DNA from: MWBF01 sp040772005
Lineage (GTDB): Bacteria > Chloroflexota > Anaerolineae > CG2-30-64-16
NCBI GenBank assembly: GCA_040772005.1
Contig: JAXGYZ010000012.1
Span: forward strand, 72,492 to 136,491
Direction of reading: 5' to 3'
DNA length: 64,000 nucleotides
Shown here: positions 7,011 through 16,022 of the stretch, piece after piece
Layout: the number at the start of each line of letters is the position of its first letter
Position numbering within the stretch: the first letter of the stretch is position 1
Notes under the pieces: model-generated
What the model was told of the DNA's origin: nothing
Databases searched by the model: none
Seen by the model: the letters and a program-made list of their open reading frames with translations, nothing else
Program-made: the position numbers and the translations under genes

Positions 7011-8645
7011 ATGCAACAACGAAGAATTACGGATGACCTGGATGCCCTGTTACAGGTCTTGCCGCCACCCGTCGAACAAGCGTTACGGGAGTCCAATCAG
7101 GGCGATAGTCTGCTGGAAGTCATCATGGACCTGGGCAGGCTGCCGGAGGCCCGCTTTGTGGACCGTGAGCTGGTGTTGAGCCAGCGTGAGGTCAGCGAGG
7201 ATGACCTGAAGTTCGTCATCGAGCGCATCGGCATGTTCACCGGCGACAACCGGGCCGGCATCGAGCGCACGCTGCACCGTATTTCGTGCATCCGCAACCG
7301 GCAGGGCCGCATCATCGGCCTGACCTGCCGGGTCGGCCGTGCGGTGTACGGCGTAATCGATATCATCGAGGATATCGTCAAGTCCGGCCAGAGCATCCTG
7401 CTGCTGGGCCGGCCGGGCGTCGGCAAGACGACTCTGCTGCGCGAGGCCGCCCGCATCCTGAGCGAGAAGGCGCGCGTCGTCGTCGTGGATACGTCCAACG
7501 AAATCGGCGGCGATGGCGACATCCCGCATCCGGCCATCGGCCGGGCTCGGCGCATGCAGGTGGCTGCGCCGGAGCTGCAACATGAGGTGATGATCGAGGC
7601 CGTCGAGAACCATATGCCGCAGATTATCGTCATCGACGAGATCGGTCGCGAGCAGGAAGCCGCAGCGGCCCGCACCATCGCAGAGCGCGGCGTGCAGTTG
7701 GTGGGCACGGCTCACGGCAACAGCCTGGAGAACCTGCTGATCAACCCGACCCTGTCGGACCTGGTGGGCGGCATCGAGAGCGTCACGTTGAGCGACGAGG
7801 AAGCCCGCCGCCGCGGCACGCAGAAGTCCGTGCTGGAGCGCCGCGCGCCGCCTACGTTCGACGTGCTGATCGAGTTGCAGGATCGCCAGCGGATGGCCGT
7901 CCACCACAGCGTGGCCGCGGCCGTGGACGCTATCCTGCGGGGCCGGTCGTTGCAGCCGGAGATTCGTTTCCGCGACGAGAGCGGCCAGGTGCGCATCGAG
8001 AAGGCGCCTGCGCCATTGCCTGAACCGCGCGCGATGGGCGCCGGGCCGGGCATGAATCGCCTACCTTTCGAGAAGCGCAGCAATGGCCGCATCAACGATG
8101 TGGAGCGCGGCGCGCCTGCGCGCGGCAGCCAGCCGCAGTATCAGACAATGCCGGATGAAGCGCCGCAACCCGCGCGCCAGCAGCCGCAAACCCTGCGGGT
8201 CTATCCCTATGGGGTGGGCCGGGGGCGGCTGATTCAGGCCGCGCAGAACCTCGGCGTGCCGATCGCGCTGGTGGACAGCCTGGAGCAGGCCAATGCGGTT
8301 GTCACGCTGAAGAACTACTATCGTAAGCACCCGCAGCCCATTTCGGATGCGGAGCGGCGCCGGATTCCGGTGTATGTGCTGCGCGCCAACACCATCAACC
8401 AGGTCGAGTCGTTCCTGGGTGATGTGTTCGGCCTGCCGGTTGTGATGGAGGATCCGGTGGAGCAGGCCGTGGCCGAGACGCAGGAAGCCATTCGCCGTGT
8501 GCTCGGAGGGTCGAATTCGGAGGAACTGCGGCCCGCCGGGGCGGATGTCCGGCGGATGCAGCACGAGATGGCGCGGGCCGCGAATCTTGTGTCGCACAGT
8601 TACGGCAACGAACCGCGGCGCCGGGTGCGTATCTTTCCAGGCTAG
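7011..8645 (+). CDS. AAA-type ATPase with C-terminal R3H domain (SpoIIIAA/Ycf45-like)
   Basis: The 544-residue protein carries a ring-ATPase core of the SpoIIIAA/Ycf45 type: Walker A LLGRPGVGKTTLL (near residue 133), Walker B QIIVIDEIG, and a following arginine-rich sensor region. After a disordered linker (about 330-395) comes a C-terminal half ending in an R3H single-stranded nucleic-acid-binding motif, RRMQHEMA...SHSYGNEPRRRVRIFP. Such ATPase-R3H proteins occur in cyanobacteria and Chloroflexota; the cellular role is not established. The ATG at 7011 is used; a TTG at 6996 would add five residues but sits directly on the AGAGG. Tmk follows immediately. Confidence 0.78.
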   Translation: MQQRRITDDLDALLQVLPPPVEQALRESNQGDSLLEVIMDLGRLPEARFVDRELVLSQREVSEDDLKFVIERIGMFTGDNRAGIERTLHRISCIRNRQGRIIGLTCRVGRAVYGVIDIIEDIVKSGQSILLLGRPGVGKTTLLREAARILSEKARVVVVDTSNEIGGDGDIPHPAIGRARRMQVAAPELQHEVMIEAVENHMPQIIVIDEIGREQEAAAARTIAERGVQLVGTAHGNSLENLLINPTLSDLVGGIESVTLSDEEARRRGTQKSVLERRAPPTFDVLIELQDRQRMAVHHSVAAAVDAILRGRSLQPEIRFRDESGQVRIEKAPAPLPEPRAMGAGPGMNRLPFEKRSNGRINDVERGAPARGSQPQYQTMPDEAPQPARQQPQTLRVYPYGVGRGRLIQAAQNLGVPIALVDSLEQANAVVTLKNYYRKHPQPISDAERRRIPVYVLRANTINQVESFLGDVFGLPVVMEDPVEQAVAETQEAIRRVLGGSNSEELRPAGADVRRMQHEMARAANLVSHSYGNEPRRRVRIFPG

Positions 8646-8648
8646 TTG

Positions 8649-9296
8649 ATGGGCCTGTTCATCACGTTCGAGGGGCCGGAGGGCGGCGGCAAGACGACGC
8701 AGATGCCCTTGCTCGCCGCCTGGCTCCGCCGGCAGGGTTGCGATGTGCTGACGACGCGCGAGCCGGGCGGCACGCGCATCGGTGATGCCGTGCGAGCCGT
8801 GCTGCTCGAACCGACGCACACGGAGATGCGCGCACAGACGGAGATTCTGCTGTTCTCTGCCGCCCGCGCGCAGCTCGTCGGTGAGGTCATCCAGCCGCAC
8901 CTGGCACGGGGCGGCGTGGTGCTTTGCGACCGCTTTGCGGATTCGACATTAGCCTACCAGGGCTACGGCCGTGGGCTGGACCTGGCTGTGCTGCGGCAGA
9001 TTACGGACTTTGCGATTGGCTCGGTGCGCCCCCATCTGACTGTCTGCCTGGACCTGCCGGTGCTGGAAGGGTTGCGCCGCAAGCGTGGCGGGGGCGCCGC
9101 CGAATGGAACCGCATGGAGCGTGAGGAGCTGGCCTTCCACGAGGCTGTGCGAAGGGGCTATCTGGCGTTGGCTGCGGCTGAGCCGTCACGATGGTTGGTC
9201 GTGGACGCCCTGCAACCGAGCGAGCTCTGTCAGGCATTCATCCGTGAGCGAGTGGCCGGCTTGCTGGCCGCAGGCTGGTTCGCAGCCGGGGACTGA
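8649..9296 (+). CDS. tmk: Thymidylate kinase
   Basis: dTMP kinase, making dTDP for DNA synthesis. The 215-residue protein has the P-loop FEGPEGGGKTT near the N-terminus, TREPGGTRIGD for substrate binding, and DRFADSTLAYQGYGRGLD, the DRY/H-type motif. The ATG at 8649 follows the previous stop by three bases; a TTG at 8646 is less likely. The gene lies in a run with the R3H ATPase and a DarA-like gene; tmk next to darA is a conserved pairing in Firmicutes. Confidence 0.95.
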   Translation: MGLFITFEGPEGGGKTTQMPLLAAWLRRQGCDVLTTREPGGTRIGDAVRAVLLEPTHTEMRAQTEILLFSAARAQLVGEVIQPHLARGGVVLCDRFADSTLAYQGYGRGLDLAVLRQITDFAIGSVRPHLTVCLDLPVLEGLRRKRGGGAAEWNRMEREELAFHEAVRRGYLALAAAEPSRWLVVDALQPSELCQAFIRERVAGLLAAGWFAAGD

Positions 9297-9344
9297 ACGG
9301 TCGTTCTTCCAAAACAATACACACCCAGGGTCAGGAGGATCTCT

Positions 9345-9671
9345 ATGAAGCTAATCATGGCTATTGTGAGCAGCGATGATTCACGCGATGTGCTCGACCG
9401 ACTGACCAAGTCAGGGTTCCGGGCTACGGTCATCAGCACCACCGGCGGTTTCCTGCGTGAGGGCAACAGCACCATCTTTCTGGGCACCGAGGATCAGAAG
9501 GTGGCGCAGGCGATCGATATCCTGCGGCAGGCCTGTCGCCGGCGGACGCAGTGGGTTTCGCCGCTGCCCACACTGGAAGGCCCCGGCCTGGAGATGGCCG
9601 AGCCGATTGAGGTAAGCGTGGGCGGGGCTGTGGTCTTCGTATTGAATGTGGAGCAGTTCGTCCAGGTTTGA
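9345..9671 (+). CDS. Cyclic-di-AMP receptor, DarA/PstA family (DUF970)
   Basis: A 108-residue PII-like protein. MKLIMAIVSSDDSRDVLDRL and then the family signature STTGGFLREGNSTIFLG are present; the TTGGFLR loop contacts c-di-AMP in the Firmicute homologues. It lacks any enzymatic domain and acts as a second-messenger sensor whose partners remain poorly known. AGGAGG precedes the ATG. It follows tmk, as yaaQ/darA does in Bacillus, supporting the assignment. It implies the organism makes c-di-AMP; no cyclase is in the window. Confidence 0.9.
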   Translation: MKLIMAIVSSDDSRDVLDRLTKSGFRATVISTTGGFLREGNSTIFLGTEDQKVAQAIDILRQACRRRTQWVSPLPTLEGPGLEMAEPIEVSVGGAVVFVLNVEQFVQV

Positions 9672-9697
9672 ACCACTATTACTTTGGACAGCCGTCG

Positions 9698-10120
9698 CTA
9701 CATGACCCCGAAGTCGTCGCCGCCGCCAAACGCGTCGGTGCCAGGCGAGTCACCGGGCGCGGCAAGGTCGGGCATGGACTTCTCGATGTCCTCGGGGTCT
9801 TCGCCGGCCTCCAGCCGTCCGACGACTTCCTCGAACTCGGCCCCCAGATCCTCGCCGGTTTCATTCGCCATCTTGCGCATGAAGCGGGCCAGGGACTTGG
9901 GGTCGTTTTCGTCCAGGTCGCCCATGCTCGACGGGTCGGCCAGGTCATCGAGGCGGCTATCCTCAGAGCGGAGGACCGCGACGCGCGAAACGAGGCGCGT
10001 GAGCTGATGGCCGCCGCAGCGCGGGCAAACCGGCGTGCGGGTCTGGGCATCTTCGAACGAACGCCATAGCAGGCTGACGCGGCGGCGGCAGTCGTGACAC
10101 GTATATTCGTAGATCGGCAT
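9698..10120 (-). CDS. FmdB-type zinc-ribbon protein
   Basis: A 140-residue protein beginning MPIYEYTCHDC with a partner CPRCGG near residue 37, the FmdB/CxxC regulatory zinc-ribbon family. The rest is acidic and Gly/Asp-rich, probably disordered, with a helical segment LARFMRKMANETGEDLGAEF. First described next to formamidase genes; general function unknown. It is transcribed against its neighbours, converging with the DarA-like gene, from its own promoter at 10150-10178. Confidence 0.8.
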   Translation of the reverse strand: MPIYEYTCHDCRRRVSLLWRSFEDAQTRTPVCPRCGGHQLTRLVSRVAVLRSEDSRLDDLADPSSMGDLDENDPKSLARFMRKMANETGEDLGAEFEEVVGRLEAGEDPEDIEKSMPDLAAPGDSPGTDAFGGGDDFGVM

Positions 10121-10149
10121 GCTTCCCCTCGTCAGATGATACTGGCACG

Positions 10150-10178
10150 ATTATACGCGAAAGCGAAACCGGAGACAA
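10150..10178 (-). promoter_or_regulatory. Promoter of the FmdB-type gene
   Basis: On the minus strand, TTGTCT (10178-10173) and a consensus TATAAT (10155-10150) with 17-bp spacing; the start codon is 30 bases downstream. Confidence 0.7.
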
Positions 10179-10228
10179 GCATCCGGCCTTATGGTCAGGA
10201 ATTCGAAGTGCAGTGCGATGGCGAAGGT

Positions 10229-10299
10229 TGGAATCGAGGCTTTAACCGGTCAGGTTGTGTACGCATAGAGGCGGCCTGACCGGCTAAAGCCTCGACTCC
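10229..10299. repeat. Palindromic repeat, GTCGAGGCTT family, copy 1
   Basis: The arm TCGAGGCTTTAACCGGTCAG (within 10230-10254) has an almost perfect inverted partner at 10275-10299, separated by about 20 bases. A second copy is at 37971-38040. It lies between divergent genes in a stretch (10121-10357) that holds no reading frame of note. Confidence 0.85.
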
Positions 10300-10357
10300 A
10301 GCTACTTCTGGCATTTCTGGTCGTGTAATAAGCGTTCTCTTCCAGGCTGAGAGGGTT

Positions 10358-11023
10358 ATGAGCCAAACAGACCCCATCGATGTTCAGGCGTCGCAGGCGC
10401 ACCGGGCCGACTGGTACGCTTCTCTGCACGAACCCCGGCCCTTGCTGGTCGTCATCTCCGGCCCTTCCGGCGTCGGCAAGGACGCGACTATCCAGCGCAT
10501 GAAGGACCGGGGCTTCTCCTGTCACTTCGTGGTCACGGCTACCACGCGGCACCGTCGCGCGAACGAACGCGATGGGGTAGACTACCACTTCGTCACGGAA
10601 ATGGCCTTTAAGGAAATGATCGAGCAGGGGGAACTGCTGGAGTATGCCCTGGTGTATGAGCAGTACAAGGGCATCCCCAAGGCCGGCATCCGGGCAGCGC
10701 TGGCGAGCGGACAGGATGTGATCATACGAGTGGATGTGCAGGGCGCGGCCACCGTGCGTGCGCTGGTGCCCCAGGCTGTGACCATTTTCCTCACGGCGGA
10801 GTCAGAGGAAGCGCTGGTCGAGCGCCTGCGCCGCCGCCGCACGGAGGACGAAGCCCAGTTGCAGCGTCGCCTGGAAATGGCCCGCGCGGAGCTGGCGCGC
10901 GCGAACGAGTTCAAGTACCGCGTCATCAACTGCGAGTGCGCGCTGGATGACACGGTCGATAAGGTGATGGCGATCATCGAAGCAGAGAAGAGCCGGGTGG
11001 ACTGGCAGCCGGTGGGGCTGTGA
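10358..11023 (+). CDS. gmk: Guanylate kinase
   Basis: GMP kinase, 221 residues. The P-loop is ISGPSGVGKDA, preceded by an unusual 25-residue N-terminal extension. TTRHRRANERDGVDYHFV is the GMP-binding segment, and DVQGAATVRALVPQAVTIFL leads to the lid. The Asp in GKDA replaces the more common Ser/Thr, as in several bacterial members. It overlaps the following rhomboid gene by 4 bases (GTGA), so translation is probably coupled. Confidence 0.94.
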   Translation: MSQTDPIDVQASQAHRADWYASLHEPRPLLVVISGPSGVGKDATIQRMKDRGFSCHFVVTATTRHRRANERDGVDYHFVTEMAFKEMIEQGELLEYALVYEQYKGIPKAGIRAALASGQDVIIRVDVQGAATVRALVPQAVTIFLTAESEEALVERLRRRRTEDEAQLQRRLEMARAELARANEFKYRVINCECALDDTVDKVMAIIEAEKSRVDWQPVGL

Positions 11024-12144
11024 ACGCACCCCAGCCTGACGACGTTGCGCCTGCTGCGGAGCAGCGGCATGTCAGCGTGCGCCTGCCCCTCCAGAAGCCG
11101 CGCGTGGTCTACGTCTTCCTCGTGCTCATCGGCCTCATGTTCGTGGCCGAACTGGCGTTGGGCGGCTCGCAGAACCAGGAGACGCTCCGCCGGCTGGGGG
11201 CCCAGGTCAACCCGCTGGTGGCCGTGGGCGAGCTCTGGCGGCTGGTGGCTGCCATGTTCCTCCACATCGGGCTGCAACACATCCTGTTCAACGGGTGGGC
11301 CTTGTTCAGCGTGGGCCGCGAGGTCGAAGCCATGTACGGCTCCGTCTGGTTCACGGTCATCTATCTCCTGGCCGGGCTGGCCGGCAACATCGGCTACTAC
11401 TGGCTGGGCGACTCGGTCCTGTCTGCCGGCGCATCGGGCGCAGTGTTCGGCCTCATCGGTGCGGAGGCTGCCTTCTTCCTGAGGAATCGCGAGCTGTTCG
11501 GCAAGCTGGGCAGCCAGCGGCTGGGGAATCTCGGCGTGCTGATCGCCATCAACCTCGTCTTCGGCTTCACCGTGCCCGGCATCAACAATATCGCACACCT
11601 GGGCGGCCTGATCATGGGGTTCGGACTGGGCCTGTTGTTGGCCCCGCGCTTTGCGGTCGAGTGGCGCTGGGAAGCGGCCGGCGCGCAGGGCCATGTGGCC
11701 GACCGGCAGCGCAAGAGTGTGCGGCTGGTGGCGGTGTTGGCGGCGGCGGCGCTGCTCTTTGGCGGCTGGCAGCTCGGCAACGCGCGCTGGCAGGGCAATG
11801 CCGCGACGTTGCGCACGCAGGCATACGATGCCCTGTCAGCAGGCGAGCGCGACACGGCGCGGCAGCTCTTCGAGCAGGCCGTGGCCGCCGACCCGCAGGA
11901 TGCCATCAGCCTTGCCAACCTGGGGCTGATGCAGCTCCAGGAGGACCAGTACGTGCAGGGCGTGACGCTGCTGGAGCGTGCCTACGCGCTGATGCCGGAT
12001 AATCCGGACGTGCAGTTCTTCCTGGCTGCGGGCTATGTGGAGACTGACCGGCTGGCCGAGGCCAAGCCGCTGATGGAACGATTCCTGCAATCTGAGGATG
12101 CCGGCGAGCGCGCCGATTACGCGCGCCAGGTCCTGGCACGTTAA
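11020..12144 (+). CDS. Rhomboid intramembrane protease fused to a C-terminal TPR domain
   Basis: A 374-residue protein. Membrane segments occur near 30-50, 75-95, 105-125, 130-150, 165-190 and 235-250. The catalytic Ser lies in SAGASGAVFGLIGAE (GxSG) and the His in NNIAHLGGLIMGFGLGLL, so the Ser-His dyad is intact. After the last membrane helix, residues about 260-374 form tetratricopeptide-type helices (YDALSAGERDTARQLFEQAV...). Rhomboids cut transmembrane substrates inside the membrane; the TPR tail probably recruits partners. The GTG start overlaps the gmk stop. Confidence 0.88.
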   Translation: MNAPQPDDVAPAAEQRHVSVRLPLQKPRVVYVFLVLIGLMFVAELALGGSQNQETLRRLGAQVNPLVAVGELWRLVAAMFLHIGLQHILFNGWALFSVGREVEAMYGSVWFTVIYLLAGLAGNIGYYWLGDSVLSAGASGAVFGLIGAEAAFFLRNRELFGKLGSQRLGNLGVLIAINLVFGFTVPGINNIAHLGGLIMGFGLGLLLAPRFAVEWRWEAAGAQGHVADRQRKSVRLVAVLAAAALLFGGWQLGNARWQGNAATLRTQAYDALSAGERDTARQLFEQAVAADPQDAISLANLGLMQLQEDQYVQGVTLLERAYALMPDNPDVQFFLAAGYVETDRLAEAKPLMERFLQSEDAGERADYARQVLAR

Positions 12145-12245
12145 GAGCCTGTTTCAAGAGCGGAGTCCGCATTCTCAAATGCGGACGGGCGAGCCGCCGT
12201 TCCGCATCTGAGGACGCTCCACTCCGTATCCTTTCAAACACGCTC
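12145..12245. repeat. MITE-like element with imperfect terminal inverted repeats
   Basis: The ends GAGCCTGTTTCAAGAG (12145-12160) and, inverted, near 12220-12245 match imperfectly. Inside is a perfect 8-bp hairpin, GTCCGCAT (12165-12172) with ATGCGGAC (12179-12186). It sits between the rhomboid and MEMO genes. Confidence 0.6.
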
Positions 12246-12266
12246 TGGGAAATCTGGAGGTAGGCC

Positions 12267-13127
12267 ATGGCGCTTGGTGAGAAGCTCACCGTCCGGCCGT
12301 CGGCCATTGCGGGCACATGGTATCCCGGCAGCGCGCCGGTCCTGCGCCGCACTGTCGAGGATTACCTGGCCCAGGCGTCTCGCGCGGAGCTGCCGGGTGA
12401 GTTGCTGGTTCTCGTGAGTCCTCACGCGGGCTACGCGTACTCCGGCCCGACGGCCGGGCATGCTTTCGCGCAGGTGCGCGGGGCGGCTATCCGGCGTGTT
12501 ATTCTGCTCGGCCCGCTGCACCGGCCCATCTGGGGCAGCGCCGTGGGCTCATTCATGGTTCCAGTCGAAGATGCTTATCGGACACCCCTGGGCGACGTAC
12601 CCCTGGATCGTGCGTTCATCGAACGCTTGGGCCAGCAGGTCGAGCTGACACCGGTGCGCCGCGATGAAGAACATGCGCTGGAAATCGAGCTCCCCTTTCT
12701 CCAGGTGGCGCTCGGCCGTTTCCAGCTTGTGCCGGTGATGCTGGGCGATTACATCGGGACGCGCGGGGCAGTCGAGCGGCTGGACCGGCTGGCATGCACG
12801 CTGGCCGCGCTGTGGGAGCCAGGCACGCTCATCGTCGTTTCGACCGATCTCAGCCACCTCGACAACTATGCCGACGTGGTGCGCACCGACCGCAAGCTCG
12901 TGGACCTGGTGCACGCCCTCGATGTGGCCGGCCTGACCGCCGCCCTGATCCACGAGCAGGTGCAGGCGTGCGGGGCCTGTGGTCTCGTGGTGGCTCTCCG
13001 GGCAGCACAGCAGTTGGGCGCGACCGCCGCGCACGTCCTCCATTACACCAACTCCGGCGACGTGACCGGCAACCGCATGCCCGGCACCTATACCGTCGGC
13101 TACCTGGCCGCAGCCGTATGTCGGTAG
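12267..13127 (+). CDS. amrB: MEMO-family protein (AmmeMemoRadiSam system protein B)
   Basis: A 286-residue MEMO1-like protein: RPSAIAGTWYPGSAPVLRR at the start, LVSPHAGYAYSGPTAGHAF, LLGPLHRPIWG and EEHALEIELPFLQ are the conserved blocks. The fold is related to extradiol dioxygenases; the His residues in SPHAGY and LGPLH and the Glu-His pair occupy the metal-site positions. In complete systems it neighbours AMMECR1 and a radical-SAM partner; neither is nearby here. CTGGAGG precedes the ATG. Biochemical role unknown. Confidence 0.88.
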   Translation: MALGEKLTVRPSAIAGTWYPGSAPVLRRTVEDYLAQASRAELPGELLVLVSPHAGYAYSGPTAGHAFAQVRGAAIRRVILLGPLHRPIWGSAVGSFMVPVEDAYRTPLGDVPLDRAFIERLGQQVELTPVRRDEEHALEIELPFLQVALGRFQLVPVMLGDYIGTRGAVERLDRLACTLAALWEPGTLIVVSTDLSHLDNYADVVRTDRKLVDLVHALDVAGLTAALIHEQVQACGACGLVVALRAAQQLGATAAHVLHYTNSGDVTGNRMPGTYTVGYLAAAVCR

Positions 13128-13147
13128 CGAGCTGCGGGTGAGCCTTC

Positions 13148-15808
13148 ATGCTATACGCTGATGTCTGCGTCAACACCCCGCTCGGCGCGCGACTGACCGC
13201 GCCCGGTGCGGAGGACGACCCCCTGCTGCGCACGTTCACCTACGAGGTCCCCGACCGGCTCATCGGGCGTATCGAGCCGGGCCACCTCGTCTGGGTCACG
13301 TTTCGCGGCCGCCGGTTGCAGGCCGTCGTGCTGCGGCTCTTCGATGCGGCGCCCGACTTCAAGACGCGCGAGATCATCTCTCTCGTCTGGGCGCAGCCCG
13401 TACTGACACCGGTCCAGCTTGCGCTGGCCGCGTGGATCAGCGAAACCTACCTGGCCCCTCTGATCGAAGCCCTGCGGCTGATGCTGCCCGTGGGCCTGGC
13501 CCAGCGCGGGCGCAACGTCTTCGCCCGCACGCGCGCGGCCGCACCCTCCGGCCTGCCGGCCAACCAGCAGGCGCTGCTGGATCGCATCACGGCTGCGCCA
13601 GGCGAATGGGCGGAAATCAGCGCGGGGCTGAAGCGCGTCACGCAGCGGGACGACCTGGAGCCGCTGATTGCACTCGGCCTGGTGACGCGCGAGGTCGCGT
13701 TCCCCGCGCCCCCGCCGCGCGCCAAGACCGACCGGCAGGTGCGGCTGCTCGTGCCGCCCGGCGAGCTGCCGCGCGTGCTGCCGTCATTGGGCCGCAGCTC
13801 AAAGCAGGCGGATGCGCTCGCGCAAGTCGCCGCGGCCCCCGCCGGCCTGTCGCTCGGAGAGCTGTGTACGGCTGTCGGTTGCACGCCCGGCCCCGTGCGT
13901 GAACTCCAGAAGCGCGGGTGGGTGACGATCACCGGCAGCGGGTCGGCCGCGCAGGTGACGCTGGCCCTGCCGCCGGACGACCTCACGGATACCCTGGTCG
14001 AGCTGCGCGGGGGGCAGAAGCAGCGTGCGGTGCTGGAGGCGCTGGTCCGCCACGACGGCCCCGCGTGGATCGGGTGGGTGTATGCGAATACCGGCGCCAC
14101 GCTGGACACCCTGCGCGACCTGGAGGCGGCGGGCCTGGTCTCCATTGCGGAGGAAATGGTCTGGCGCGACCCGATGGCGGGCTACGATATCCAGCTCGAC
14201 CAGGCGCTCACGCTCACCGACGATCAGCAGGCCGTGTGGGAGCAGATTGCCGGCGAGATCCGGCAGGACGAGCAGCGCGCCACGCTGCTCTACGGCGTGA
14301 CCGGCTCAGGTAAGACGGAGATCTACCTGCGCGCGCTGGCCGAGACGCTCCAGCGGGGCAAGCAGGCCATCGTGCTCGTCCCCGAGATTGCGTTGACGCC
14401 GCAGACCATCCGCCGTTTCGCCGCGCGCTTCCCCGGCAAGGTGACGATCTGGCACAGCGAGCTGGGCGAGGGCGAGCGGTTCGATGTCTGGCGCCGCGTG
14501 CAGACGAACCATCCCGCGGCCCAGGTCGTCGTCGGCTCCCGCTCCGCGCTGTTTCTGCCCTTCGTGCGGCCCGGCCTGATCGTCGTGGACGAGGAGCACG
14601 AGCCCTCCTATAAGCAGGAGCGCACCCCGCGCTACCATGCCCGGTCGGTCGCGCTGGAGCTGGGTCGGCTCAGCGGCGCGGCGGTCATCCTGGGCAGCGC
14701 GACGCCCGCGCTGGAGACCTACTATGCTGCGCGCCGCTCAGAGATTACGCTGCTCACGCTGCCCGAGCGCATCCGCGGGGAGCTGCCGCCCGTGCGTGTC
14801 GTGGACATGCGCCAGGAACTGCGCGCGGGCAACCGCAGCATGTTCAGCCGCGTGCTGTCCACCGGGCTGCGCCATATCCTCAATGCGGGCCAGCAGGCCA
14901 TCCTCTACCTGAACCGCCGCGGCAGCGCCTCGCACGTGCTCTGTCGCGACTGCGGGCACGTCGAGACGTGCATCCGCTGCAGCATCCCGCTGACCTATCA
15001 CGGCGAAGGGCAGATGCTCATTTGCCATCACTGCAACCGGCGCTATCCGCAGCCGGCCGTCTGCCCGGAATGTGGGGGCAGGCGCATCCGCTACTTCGGC
15101 GTCGGCACGGAGCGCGTGGAAGAGGCCATCCACCTGGAGTTTCCCCAGGCGCGCACGCTGCGCTGGGACCGTGACGTGACCGGCGCGAAGGGTAGCCACG
15201 ATGCCATCCTCGCCAAGTTCGTCGCGCACCAGGCCGATATCCTGATCGGCACACAGATGATCGCGAAGGGACTGGACCTGCCCCTGGTGACGCTCGTGGG
15301 CGTCGTCGCAGCGGACACCGGGCTGTTTCTGCCTGACTTCCGCGCGGCGGAGCGCACCTTTCAACTGCTCACGCAGGTGGCGGGCCGCGCCGGGCGCAGC
15401 GAGTTGGGCGGCGAGGTCGTGGTGCAGACCTACGAGCCGGAGCACTATGCTATCGTCGCGGCCAGCAACCACGATTACGAGAGCTTCTATCGGCAGGAGA
15501 TGGCCTTCCGCCGCGAACAGGGGTATCCGCCCATTCGCCGGCTGGCGCGGCTGGTGTACTACCACGGCCAGCGCGCAAAGGCCGAGGCGGAGGCTGGCCG
15601 GCTGGCGACCGAGCTGCAGGCGGCCATCAAGCGCGGGGAGCTGGCCGACACCGACCTGATCGGCCCCGCGCCGTGTTTCTTTGCGCGCGAGCGGAGCGAA
15701 TACCGCTGGCAGATTGTCGTCCGCAGCCCGGACCCCGCAGCGCTCTTGCGCCAGGTGGCCGTGCCTCCCGGCTGGCGGCTCGATGTAGACCCGGTAGACC
15801 TGCTGTGA
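13148..15808 (+). CDS. priA: Primosomal protein N' (PriA helicase)
   Basis: Replication-restart helicase of 886 residues. The N-terminal DNA-binding domain is followed by a winged-helix region. The helicase core shows Walker A LLYGVTGSGKTEIYL (near 380), IVVDEEHEPSYKQ (DEEH box), a zinc-binding cysteine cluster (CRDCGHVETCIRCSIPL...CHHCNRRYPQPAVCPECGG) and the late motifs IGTQMIAKGLDLPLV and QVAGRAGR. All eight zinc-site Cys are present, indicating an active 3'-5' helicase that reloads the replisome at stalled forks. Confidence 0.96.
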   Translation: MLYADVCVNTPLGARLTAPGAEDDPLLRTFTYEVPDRLIGRIEPGHLVWVTFRGRRLQAVVLRLFDAAPDFKTREIISLVWAQPVLTPVQLALAAWISETYLAPLIEALRLMLPVGLAQRGRNVFARTRAAAPSGLPANQQALLDRITAAPGEWAEISAGLKRVTQRDDLEPLIALGLVTREVAFPAPPPRAKTDRQVRLLVPPGELPRVLPSLGRSSKQADALAQVAAAPAGLSLGELCTAVGCTPGPVRELQKRGWVTITGSGSAAQVTLALPPDDLTDTLVELRGGQKQRAVLEALVRHDGPAWIGWVYANTGATLDTLRDLEAAGLVSIAEEMVWRDPMAGYDIQLDQALTLTDDQQAVWEQIAGEIRQDEQRATLLYGVTGSGKTEIYLRALAETLQRGKQAIVLVPEIALTPQTIRRFAARFPGKVTIWHSELGEGERFDVWRRVQTNHPAAQVVVGSRSALFLPFVRPGLIVVDEEHEPSYKQERTPRYHARSVALELGRLSGAAVILGSATPALETYYAARRSEITLLTLPERIRGELPPVRVVDMRQELRAGNRSMFSRVLSTGLRHILNAGQQAILYLNRRGSASHVLCRDCGHVETCIRCSIPLTYHGEGQMLICHHCNRRYPQPAVCPECGGRRIRYFGVGTERVEEAIHLEFPQARTLRWDRDVTGAKGSHDAILAKFVAHQADILIGTQMIAKGLDLPLVTLVGVVAADTGLFLPDFRAAERTFQLLTQVAGRAGRSELGGEVVVQTYEPEHYAIVAASNHDYESFYRQEMAFRREQGYPPIRRLARLVYYHGQRAKAEAEAGRLATELQAAIKRGELADTDLIGPAPCFFARERSEYRWQIVVRSPDPAALLRQVAVPPGWRLDVDPVDLL

Positions 15809-15849
15809 ATACAACTACGATGATGCTGTCGGCTGACGCCGCCCGGGAA

Positions 15850-15924
15850 CCTCACCCCCGGCGCCCTGCGGTCGCCTCCCCCTCTCCTGAACTGCGGTTC
15901 AGGAGAGGGGGCCGGGGGGTGAGG
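15850..15924. repeat. Palindromic repeat, CCTCACCCC...GGGGTGAGG family, copy 1
   Basis: The outer arms CCTCACCCCC and GGGGGGTGAGG enclose CCCCCTCTCCTGAAC and GTTCAGGAGAGGGGG. Copy 2 is at 17287-17358. Directly downstream (15971-16014) is a half-copy of the ACCACGGAA element. The whole stretch between priA and the TlpA-like gene is repeat sequence. Confidence 0.85.
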
Positions 15925-16022
15925 ACAGCCGTTCGCCTCCGGCGCAATCTCTGTGGTTGTACGCAGATGTAACCACGGAATACACTGACCACGCGGAAGA
16001 ATGAGACGAAGGAAACACAGTG

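Noticed and set aside
15850..15924. A G/C-rich hairpin as a rho-independent terminator of priA
   Set aside because: No T-tract follows, and the same sequence recurs at 17287-17358, so it is better called a dispersed repeat.
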